Below, one piece after another: positions 58,088-64,000 of a stretch of DNA of 64,000 nt. Source of the DNA: Aliidiomarina sp. (lineage in GTDB: Bacteria > Pseudomonadota > Gammaproteobacteria > Enterobacterales > Alteromonadaceae); NCBI RefSeq assembly GCF_022565475.1, contig NZ_JAIUMR010000005.1, positions 1 to 64,000 on the forward strand, read 5' to 3'. Below the pieces are notes generated by a model that was not told the DNA's origin, did not search any database, and saw only the letters and a program-made list of their open reading frames with translations. The number at the start of each line of letters is the position of its first letter. Position 1 is the first letter of the stretch. Both the position numbers and the translations under genes were made by a program.

Positions 58088-58528
58088 ATGAAAAGATATA
58101 GACGTGGTTTTAGTTTGTTAGAAGTACTTACGGTTATCACTATCGCTGCGTTTTTAGCACTTGGCGTAGCGAAGGCAGGACAGTGGGTAGCCTTTAATTC
58201 AAAGGTTCTGCAGTTGCAGAATGACATGAATACATTACGTGCAGCTGTTCAGCAATGGAAATTTAGTGGCGGCGAGTCAATGAGCTTACATGTATCGACG
58301 TTAGCTGATCATGCGATGCTTCCGGAAGAATGGGGGACTAGCGAACACGAGAATCCGTGGGGTGGTGGTTATCAAGTTGCAGGGGTTCCACTTAAGCCTA
58401 ACGCCTACGTGATCATGATGGACGGTTTTAATGGTGAAAGAATAGTCAGTCGCTTGGTTCAATATTATGGAAATGCGGTAGATACATATCATGCCACTGA
58501 TTCCAATCTGTATATCACCTTCAAATAA
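58088..58528 (+). CDS. Prepilin (PilS-like)
   Basis: The 146-residue product has a class III signal: RRG then FSLLEVLTVITIAAFLALG, with cleavage after G7 and Glu at +5. The mature form of 139 residues contains NPWGGGYQ, like the NPxGG segment of PilS pilins. It has no cysteine at all, unlike most type IVb major pilins, which have a D-region disulfide. The ATG at 58088 has GGAG 5 bases upstream. It is the best candidate for the main fibre subunit; a pseudopilin role is also possible. Confidence 0.82.
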   Translation: MKRYRRGFSLLEVLTVITIAAFLALGVAKAGQWVAFNSKVLQLQNDMNTLRAAVQQWKFSGGESMSLHVSTLADHAMLPEEWGTSEHENPWGGGYQVAGVPLKPNAYVIMMDGFNGERIVSRLVQYYGNAVDTYHATDSNLYITFK

Positions 58529-58632
58529 CTTGCTGTGAATACAATGGATGAGAGCGAAGGGAGGAAGCGCTGGTGGAGTGATACCGGTGCTCCTTTTTCG
58601 TCTATTTCTATATCGACAGGGAGGTCGAGATT

Positions 58633-59064
58633 TTGTCCAGAAAAGGTTTCATTCTTGCGGAACTACTCATTGCATTAGTTATCCTCAGCTCTGTGTCCTT
58701 AGCTTTTGCAAAGTTAATGTTGGCAAAGCGGGTATTGCAGCACCAAGATGTGTTGGCGATTGAAATAGACACGATCCAAAAAGGTGTATTGAGTTGGTTA
58801 ACGGCAGACTTAGTGTGCCAAGAACAACCGCTCATAGCTTCCCTTTTCCAGCACTCAACGTTTGCTATTGAATATCCACGCAAACATGTTCTGCAACAAT
58901 TAATTGCGATTGATGTATCGCAATACATGGTGAAATTCACCTGGCAATTTAATGCTCTGCAAGGCATATCGGGTTTGTCTTTGCGGGTTCCAAATAGCTC
59001 GGTAAACGGAAATCAAATTGAAGTGCTTCATGTTTTGTCATCCGTCAACTGTAAAGTTGACTAG
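58633..59064 (+). CDS. Minor prepilin-like protein
   Basis: The 143-residue protein has a class III signal: SRKG then FILAELLIALVIL, with Glu at +5. The mature part has two cysteines, in LVCQEQ and near the end (VNCKVD), which may form a disulfide. No family could be named. The start is TTG at 58633, with GGGAGG 8 bases before it. It probably sits at the fibre tip or starts assembly. Confidence 0.7.
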   Translation: MSRKGFILAELLIALVILSSVSLAFAKLMLAKRVLQHQDVLAIEIDTIQKGVLSWLTADLVCQEQPLIASLFQHSTFAIEYPRKHVLQQLIAIDVSQYMVKFTWQFNALQGISGLSLRVPNSSVNGNQIEVLHVLSSVNCKVD

Positions 59065-59065
59065 C

Positions 59066-59629
59066 ATGATCAAAAGAATGCAAGGGCAGGGTTTACTTGA
59101 AGGAGTAGTTAGCATTGGATTTATGCTGGTAGTGGTTTTATTGGCTATTCAACTTATCTGGGTATTCGCTGCTACTCAAGTTGTCACGTATGCCGCCATT
59201 GAAACGGTAAAATATGGTGCGCGTGAACATATGAACTGGCAAAGTATGCAAGCGTATTTTCAATACGCAATGAACTATGATCCAAGCTGGCGATATGCTT
59301 ATACGAAGTTAACTCTAGTCCATCCAGAGCCTGAACGTTTGGCTAAGTATCAAACGACCATGAGTCAGTCTGAATTTCTTGTTGATTTCCCTGAGATTAG
59401 AATTGGACAACTCAAGGAAGATGCAAAAGCTGATTATTTACGCGATCGTGTGCTGCAAGTCGAAGTTGTGGCCTGTTATCCATTACGTGTAGCGATTGCA
59501 CGAGACATCCTTGCAAAGGCTGTTTCATTTCAATCTATTCATTGTCAGGCTCAGGCATTGAATGGGCAACGTTTATGGCCAATTCGCAAGCACATTCACG
59601 TACCATTGCATTCGCGCTTGTCGCTTTAA
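59066..59629 (+). CDS. TadE-like pilus-associated protein
   Basis: The 187-residue product begins with a short basic leader and one hydrophobic helix. The sequence QGQGLLEGVVSIGFML fits TadE-type pseudopilins (G7 cleavage, Gln at +1, Glu at +5). The rest is a periplasmic domain with a cysteine pair (VACYPL, IHCQAQ). TadE proteins belong to Tad pili, so this is a mixed feature in a PilN-S-type operon. The ATG at 59066 follows the previous stop by one base. It is the last gene of the operon. Confidence 0.62.
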   Translation: MIKRMQGQGLLEGVVSIGFMLVVVLLAIQLIWVFAATQVVTYAAIETVKYGAREHMNWQSMQAYFQYAMNYDPSWRYAYTKLTLVHPEPERLAKYQTTMSQSEFLVDFPEIRIGQLKEDAKADYLRDRVLQVEVVACYPLRVAIARDILAKAVSFQSIHCQAQALNGQRLWPIRKHIHVPLHSRLSL

Positions 59630-59677
59630 CTAACAGTGTACGTCAACCTATTATCGTGTAGGCACGCTGCTGTTAGT
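59629..59677. repeat. inverted repeat spanning the gap between convergent stops
   Basis: ACTAACAG (59629-59636) and CTGTTAGT (59670-59677) form an 8-bp perfect inverted repeat. Inside it, CGTG and CACG form a second short stem. It runs from the last pilus stop codon to the folD stop codon. No T run follows on either strand. Confidence 0.6.
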
Positions 59678-60537
59678 CATTGTGGGTCGTGGAAATCTTC
59701 ACAGGCTTGCAGCGTATTGAGCATTAAGCAGGCCACAGTCATTGGCCCAACACCGCCCGGCACTGGCGTAATCCAACTCGCGCGCTCTGCAGCTGCGGTA
59801 AATTCGATGTCACCGCATAACGAGCCGTCGCTGCGGCGGTTGATGCCGACATCGATGACGATAGCGCCCGGTTTAATCCAAGCGCCTGGGATAAACCCTG
59901 GTTTGCCGACGGCGACAACAAGAACATCGGCGTTCGCTACATGCGATTGCAAATCTTTGGTGAATCGGTGACAGACAGTTGTTGTCGCACCGGCGAGTAG
60001 TAATTCGAGGCTCATTGGCCGACCAACGATATTCGATGCTCCGACGACGACGGCATGAAGACCATGTAAATCAACACCCGTACTAGTTAACAGGCGAATG
60101 ACGCCATAGGGCGTGCAAGGTCGCAACAACGGGATGCGTTGTGAGAGTCGGCCGATGTTATAGGGATGAAAACCGTCAACATCTTTATGCGGATGAATCC
60201 GTTCAAGAATTCGTGTTGAGTCTAGCCCCGCGGGTAAAGGTAATTGCACAAGAATGCCGTCGATTTCTGGATCTGCATTGAGTTCGTCGATTAATGACTC
60301 TAAAGAAGCCTGAGACGCAGTAACTGGCAAGTCATAGGCTTTTGAGACAAAACCGACTTCATCACAGGCTTTGCGTTTACTGCCAACATAGACTTGAGAA
60401 GCAGGATCTTGCCCAACCAATACTACGGCTAATCCGGGAGCTCGGTATCCCATCGAGCGACGAGCAGAAACCTTATCTTTTACGGTAGCACGAATTTCTT
60501 GTGCGATTTTCTTGCCATCAATTAATTGCGCGGCCAT
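59677..60537 (-). CDS. folD: Bifunctional methylene-THF dehydrogenase/cyclohydrolase FolD
   Basis: FolD oxidises methylene-THF to methenyl-THF and hydrolyses it to 10-formyl-THF. The 286-residue protein has the catalytic YVGSK (Y50, K54), the VQLPLP segment, [10 protein letters not shown] for the cofactor and [11 protein letters not shown] near the C-terminus. It supplies formyl groups for purine synthesis, a partner of purF encoded earlier. It is convergent with the pilus operon and divergent from the tRNA cluster. Confidence 0.97.
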   Translation of the reverse strand: MAAQLIDGKKIAQEIRATVKDKVSARRSMGYRAPGLAVVLVGQDPASQVYVGSKRKACDEVGFVSKAYDLPVTASQASLESLIDELNADPEIDGILVQLPLPAGLDSTRILERIHPHKDVDGFHPYNIGRLSQRIPLLRPCTPYGVIRLLTSTGVDLHGLHAVVVGASNIVGRPMSLELLLAGATTTVCHRFTKDLQSHVANADVLVVAVGKPGFIPGAWIKPGAIVIDVGINRRSDGSLCGDIEFTAAAERASWITPVPGGVGPMTVACLMLNTLQACEDFHDPQ

Positions 60538-60844
60538 GAGAGCATTCCGTCATTTGATTGCGATTCGGGTAGGGCAAATATTGTCGCAGAAAAGTGATCA
60601 TGAAAACAGCCTTGGTGATTACTTTTCATGGTCGCTTGTCTGATTTAATTAGAGGTTCGCGTTGATATGCGCTTGCGGCTATAATTTTTATTGGTTAAAG
60701 CCTACTTTTTTACCGAGTTGCTTCAAAAATAGCCATACAATCAGGTATTCTGAAAAAGTGTTTGACGATGACGCGGCAGATAGGTAATATTCGCCCCCGT
60801 TGCCACCTAGTGAACAATGTGTTTATTAGGACAACGAATTAGTT
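60538..60844. other. 307-base gap between folD and the tRNA cluster
   Basis: It holds the folD promoter on the minus strand and the tRNA promoter (60762-60790) on the plus strand. A TATAAT at 60680-60685 has no good -35. No gene was recognised. Confidence 0.6.
60762..60790 (+). promoter_or_regulatory. tRNA operon promoter with GC-rich discriminator
   Basis: TTGACG (60762-60767) and TAATAT (60785-60790) are spaced by 17 bases. The next bases (TCGCCCCCG) form a GC-rich discriminator, known in stable RNA promoters for control by ppGpp. It lies about 55 bases before the first tRNA. Confidence 0.7.
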
Positions 60845-60921
60845 CGGCGAGTAGCGCAGCTTGGTAGCGCACTTGGTTTGGGTCCAAGGGGTCGCTGGTT
60901 CGAATCCAGTCTCGCCGACCA
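60845..60921 (+). tRNA. tRNA-Pro (TGG)
   Basis: The 77-base gene has acceptor CGGCGAG/CTCGCCG, anticodon stem CTTGG/CCAAG with loop TTTGGGT (anticodon TGG), T arm GGTTCGAATCC and encoded CCA. Confidence 0.95.
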
Positions 60922-60951
60922 TTTTCCCAGCGTTACCGCAGGAAGAACAGC

Positions 60952-61028
60952 GCGCCCGTAGCTCAGTCGGATAGAGCAGCGGCCTTCTAAGCCGTCGGTC
61001 GCAGGTTCGAATCCTGCCGGGCGTGCCA
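60952..61028 (+). tRNA. tRNA-Arg (TCT)
   Basis: The 77-base gene has acceptor GCGCCCG/CGGGCGT (G1-U72 wobble), anticodon loop CTTCTAA (anticodon TCT), T loop TTCGAAT and encoded CCA. Confidence 0.95.
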
Positions 61029-61083
61029 GGTCTGCTTGTGTCGGGAAAGTCATAGTATGTGACACATTGCACTGTCAATCAGT

Positions 61084-61160
61084 GGTGGGTGTAGCTCAGT
61101 TGGTAGAGCCCCGGATTGTGATTCCGGTTGTCGTGGGTTCGAGTCCCATCATCCACCCCA
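61084..61160 (+). tRNA. tRNA-His (GTG)
   Basis: The gene has an encoded G at -1 facing C73, the mark of tRNA-His. The anticodon stem is CCGGA/TCCGG with loop TTGTGAT (anticodon GTG), and CCA is encoded. Confidence 0.95.
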
Positions 61161-61184
61161 TTCTTAAGAAATCTTTATTGTCGT

Positions 61185-61261
61185 CGGCGAGTAGCGCAGC
61201 TTGGTAGCGCACTTGGTTTGGGTCCAAGGGGTCGCTGGTTCGAATCCAGTCTCGCCGACCA
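61185..61261 (+). tRNA. tRNA-Pro (TGG), second copy
   Basis: This copy is identical over its 77 bases to the one at 60845, and flanking bases on both sides (GT before, TTT after) also agree. It closes the Pro-Arg-His-Pro cluster. No terminator hairpin is seen before the next gene. Confidence 0.95.
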
Positions 61262-61335
61262 TTTCTCAGTTTCCTTTTTCATATCTGTGCATTACGAGGT
61301 AATATGGTTCTTGGAATCATCGCTTTGGGGTGGAT

Positions 61336-62616
61336 ATGGCGGAACAACACTTTCTAGATCACGCACGAGTCTTATCGGATCGTTTGGTGCAATTGCAGGC
61401 ACCGATTCGGATTTTAGATGCTGTGAATTGGGACCGTTCGATCAAAGAGCGATTTTTTCAGCAAAAAGCCGAACGCAATCCAGAAATAGAAAAATCCTAT
61501 TATCAGCAAAAGCAACTTGGCTTTTCACCTGCTGATCTCCGTTTGCAACTTGCTGAACTTCAGCGCGACATTGTTCGTCAACTTGGTCGTTTAAGCCCTG
61601 TTTCGCAATTAATGACCCGCGCTTGCCGCGAGTATCGTGATGTTGTGCGTATGATCGAAGCCCGTGGCACCGAAGAGTTTCATGAATTATCGGTCGAACT
61701 TTTTGGTCATCCTGACGATGTATTTCATGCCAATGAGCCGTCACTCGCTGAACTTGCGACCATGCTGCAAAGCCCGCTTGATACCCTGTTAGCCAGTGAC
61801 GCCTTACCTGAAGAAAAGAAAGATATTGATGCTGCGACAGCGGTTGAAATGCTGCAAGGTCAATTGCGCAACAGTATGGCAGGGATTAATGTTAACGTCA
61901 TGCTGTCAGATGGTATTGTCAGCGATGCCGCGGCCGGTAGTGACCGGATCAAATTGAATCAAGATGTGAAGTTTTCGCAGCGTGAACTCGATATTCTTGA
62001 AGTCCATGAGGGCTGGATTCACATCGGTACCACTCAAAACGGTCTGCAGCAACCGTATTTAACCTGTTTGAGTAAGGGCACACCGAGTGCAACCATTACC
62101 CAAGAAGGTTTGGCGGTCTTAACCGAAGTCATTACCCTACGTTCAACACCACGCCGTTTGGCAAAATTGGTCAGTCGCATCCATGCCACCGCTTTAGCCG
62201 CAGATGGTGCAGAGTTTGTGGAAGTCTACCGTGCACTATTGCAGCAAGGGATTAAAGAAGACGAAGCGTATACTTTAGCGCAACGTGTTTTTCGTGGCAG
62301 TACCCCAACCGGTAAGCCTTTTACCAAAGATTTGGCTTATATTCGCGGCTTCGTACTGGTTTATAACCTCATCCGTGTCGCTGTTCAATTGGGTAAGATC
62401 GATCGGTTACCGCTGCTTCTCGCGGGTAAATTAGCGGTCGATGACTTTCGCTTAATCTGTGAGCTGGCAGATTCAGGAATGATTCAGCAGCCAACATTTG
62501 TGCCACCGCACTTCAAAGATTTGCGTGGATTAGCGACTTGGCTTAGTGTCGGTCGTTTCCTTGGCGATTTCTCGTTTGCTCAACTCGAAAATGACTACCG
62601 CCCATTAATTCCCTAA
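61336..62616 (+). CDS. QEGLA-motif (DUF1704/MATCAP-like) putative metallopeptidase
   Basis: The 426-residue protein belongs to the family often named flavohemoglobin expression-modulating QEGLA motif protein. It has the HExxxH motif HEGWIH (H224, E225, H229) and ATITQEGLAVLTE (Q256-A260), the putative zinc site of the MATCAP-type carboxypeptidases that remove tyrosine from tubulin in animals. The bacterial substrate is unknown. The ATG at 61336 has GGGG 5 bases before. It starts 75 bases after the last tRNA and is followed 24 bases later by the PLP enzyme gene. Confidence 0.85.
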   Translation: MAEQHFLDHARVLSDRLVQLQAPIRILDAVNWDRSIKERFFQQKAERNPEIEKSYYQQKQLGFSPADLRLQLAELQRDIVRQLGRLSPVSQLMTRACREYRDVVRMIEARGTEEFHELSVELFGHPDDVFHANEPSLAELATMLQSPLDTLLASDALPEEKKDIDAATAVEMLQGQLRNSMAGINVNVMLSDGIVSDAAAGSDRIKLNQDVKFSQRELDILEVHEGWIHIGTTQNGLQQPYLTCLSKGTPSATITQEGLAVLTEVITLRSTPRRLAKLVSRIHATALAADGAEFVEVYRALLQQGIKEDEAYTLAQRVFRGSTPTGKPFTKDLAYIRGFVLVYNLIRVAVQLGKIDRLPLLLAGKLAVDDFRLICELADSGMIQQPTFVPPHFKDLRGLATWLSVGRFLGDFSFAQLENDYRPLIP

Positions 62617-62640
62617 ATTTATTGAATTGGAATATTATCC

Positions 62641-63810
62641 ATGACCTCGAACAAACAAGCTGGGCTGTCGATTCAGACCCGTGTAGCGCAGGCACTTGGC
62701 TTTATTGATGAACAAACCAAAGGTTTGGTCCCGCCGATATATTCATCAACCACCTATTTGCGTGATGCCGATAATCATTATCGCTCCGGATTAATCTATT
62801 CCCGCGATGACAATCCTACTTACCGAGTGGTCGAAGCTGTGTTGGCTGATATCGAGTCAGGTGCTGAAGCGATGTTGTTTGCTTCGGGAATGGCGGCTGC
62901 GGTGAGTGTGTTTCAGGCATTACGGCCGGGTGACCATGTGGTGGCCCCGAAGGTCATGTATTGGGCACTGCGCAACTGGCTGATAGAGTTTTCGCACAAC
63001 TGGGGTGTGGCAATTGATTTCGTCAATACCTCCGACCTCGACGCTATCGCAAGTGCGCTGCAGCCAGGGAAAACGAAGCTAATCTGGTTGGAAACGCCGG
63101 CGAATCCGATGTGGCATATTGCCGATATCAGAGCGATCGCGGAACAGGCACAGGCACATGGAATCCGTGTTGTGGTCGATTCAACTGTTGCAACGCCGGT
63201 ACTCTGTCGGCCAATTGAGCTTGGTGCTGACATTGTTATGCACTCAGCGACGAAGTATTTGAATGGTCATTCAGACGTCATCGCTGGTGCGCTGATTACC
63301 GCTGATAAAAACGACGAGTTTTGGCTGCGGGTACGGAAAATACGTCGCCAAGCTGGCGCTGTGTTAAGTCCACATGATGCAGTGCAGTTGCTGCGCGGTA
63401 TGCGCACCCTAGTGCTACGTGTGCGCACCAGTTGCGAATCGGCGATGTATTTGGCCGAGCAACTGCAACAAACTGACCATGTCGTCGAAGTATTATATCC
63501 TGGTTTACCGTCGTTTGTTGGTCACGCTGTTGCCGTGCAACAGATGGAGGGAGGCTTTGGGGGTATGGTGTCAATTCGCGTTCGCGGTGGTGCGAAAGCG
63601 GCCATCGATATTGCTGCGCGGACACAGCTATGGAAACGCGCGACCTCGCTGGGTGGTGTTGAGAGTTTGATTGAACACCGCGCCAGTATCGAAGGTGAGG
63701 ACACACCGGTCCCGAACGATTTATTACGTTTATCAGTTGGGATTGAAGATCCTTGCGAGCTTCTCGAGGACTTGCAGCAAGCGATTCAAGCAGCACACAG
63801 TGAATCATGA
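62641..63810 (+). CDS. Cys/Met-metabolism PLP enzyme (MetB/MetC-like)
   Basis: The 389-residue enzyme has the trans-sulfuration fold. The PLP lysine is K205 in HSATKYLNGHSD, with the phosphate-binding YSRDDNPT and ASGMAAAVSVFQ segments. Candidates are cystathionine beta-lyase (MetC) and gamma-synthase-like activity. The C-terminal SLGGVESLIEHRAS is common to both, so the activity cannot be fixed by eye. Its TGA overlaps the ATG of the next gene. Confidence 0.88.
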   Translation: MTSNKQAGLSIQTRVAQALGFIDEQTKGLVPPIYSSTTYLRDADNHYRSGLIYSRDDNPTYRVVEAVLADIESGAEAMLFASGMAAAVSVFQALRPGDHVVAPKVMYWALRNWLIEFSHNWGVAIDFVNTSDLDAIASALQPGKTKLIWLETPANPMWHIADIRAIAEQAQAHGIRVVVDSTVATPVLCRPIELGADIVMHSATKYLNGHSDVIAGALITADKNDEFWLRVRKIRRQAGAVLSPHDAVQLLRGMRTLVLRVRTSCESAMYLAEQLQQTDHVVEVLYPGLPSFVGHAVAVQQMEGGFGGMVSIRVRGGAKAAIDIAARTQLWKRATSLGGVESLIEHRASIEGEDTPVPNDLLRLSVGIEDPCELLEDLQQAIQAAHSES

Positions 63811-64000
63811 GTTACTCGGTTCCGCAAGGTAGTTGTGAGCGCGAGCTCGAAATTAAGAAAAGCCGATTTATCGGTTTTGCCACGAAGGTCAGTAATCGCG
63901 ATGACGCCTTAGCTCAAGTGGCAGCGGTGAAGGTGCGTTATCCGGACGCGCGCCATCATTGCTGGGCGTATGTGCTTGGGAACTCGGAAAGTGCTGCGAT
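63807..64000 (+). CDS. yigZ: YigZ/IMPACT-family protein, N-terminal part
   Basis: The frame starting at ATG 63807 (overlapping the previous TGA) runs off the window after 64 residues. It opens MSYSVPQGSCERELEIKKSR, then FIGFATKV and DARHHCWAYVLG, which is the UPF0029/IMPACT domain of YigZ. Full members have about 200 residues. The family's role is linked to translation control or is unknown in bacteria. Confidence 0.85.
   Translation, partial: MSYSVPQGSCERELEIKKSRFIGFATKVSNRDDALAQVAAVKVRYPDARHHCWAYVLGNSESAA

Noticed and set aside
60826..61078. Two minus-strand ORFs of 79 codons across the tRNA-Pro and tRNA-Arg genes
   Set aside because: They are antisense readings of tRNA genes (with strings such as GRIRTCDRR and LDSNQRPLGPK), a well-known false protein pattern in databases.
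61128..61535. ORF of 135 codons on the plus strand starting in tRNA-His
   Set aside because: It runs through tRNA-His and tRNA-Pro and into the QEGLA gene in another frame; it has no ribosome site or family match.
63296..63808. 170-codon minus-strand ORF inside the PLP enzyme gene
   Set aside because: Antisense to a conserved PLP enzyme with intact K205; no own ribosome site.
1..64000. Mobile elements, prophage, toxin-antitoxin or restriction genes
   Set aside because: No transposase, integrase, phage structural gene or restriction motif was recognised on either strand.

Overview
The window reads as a stretch of core chromosome from a marine-type gammaproteobacterium. The best guess is Alteromonadales, possibly Idiomarinaceae. 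This rests on an Na+-translocating NQR operon with nqrM, FabV as enoyl-ACP reductase, MiaE, a VolA-like surface phospholipase, and gene orders shared with Enterobacteria, Vibrio and Pseudomonas. No IS element, prophage, integron or CRISPR array is visible. Genus placement is inference.

Layout. 1-122: 3' end of a 5S rRNA gene and the rrn terminator. 259-2528: alkB-like, bolA, fabV. 2785-9741: nqrABCDEF, an ApbE-like lipoprotein that lacks its catalytic motifs, and nqrM. 9864-15266: a cysteine desulfurase-rhodanese fusion, then exported proteins (YCF48-like propeller, CpeT-like protein, S1/P1 nuclease) and yciK. 15463-22139: VolA-like lipase, sohB, a dicarboxylate/amino acid symporter, a Yip1-family protein, miaE. 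22110-28044: lpxH-ppiB, a LOG-family protein, cysS, an M17 aminopeptidase, a small lipoprotein and an acyl-CoA thioesterase. 28192-32928: a ZnuD-like TonB receptor behind a Zur-type operator, an M28 peptidase and a HIT protein. 32986-37302: fldB, yfcL, mnmC, fabB. 37441-47597: the classic block pdxB-asd-fimV-truA-accD-folC-dedD-cvpA-purF, then a TraB/GumN protein. 47671-51988: astB and topA. 52075-59629: a nine-gene type IVb pilus-like operon between topA and folD. 59677-60537: folD. 60845-61261: four tRNA genes (Pro, Arg, His, Pro). 61336-64000: a QEGLA-motif putative metallopeptidase, a Cys/Met-metabolism PLP enzyme and the start of a YigZ-family gene.

How the parts work together. NqrA-F form the sodium-pumping NADH:quinone oxidoreductase. 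NqrM serves its iron centre, and FMN must be attached to threonines in NqrB and NqrC. The ApbE-like protein in the operon looks unable to do this, so an active ApbE is expected elsewhere. accD, fabB and fabV supply fatty acid synthesis; lpxH supplies lipid A; purF, folC and folD link purine and one-carbon metabolism; pdxB and asd serve vitamin B6 and the aspartate family. miaE, mnmC, truA and cysS serve tRNA modification and charging.

The most unusual part is the pilus operon. It encodes a TcpQ-like protein, a secretin lipoprotein, PilO-, PilP-, PilQ- and PilR-like proteins, two class III prepilins and a TadE-like protein. It has no prepilin peptidase, lytic transglycosylase, PilM or PilV. 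The main pilin candidate has no cysteine and the ATPase P-loop has a histidine at a usually small-residue position. Other points are the desulfurase-rhodanese fusion, the degenerate ApbE and the Zur operator before the histidine-rich receptor.
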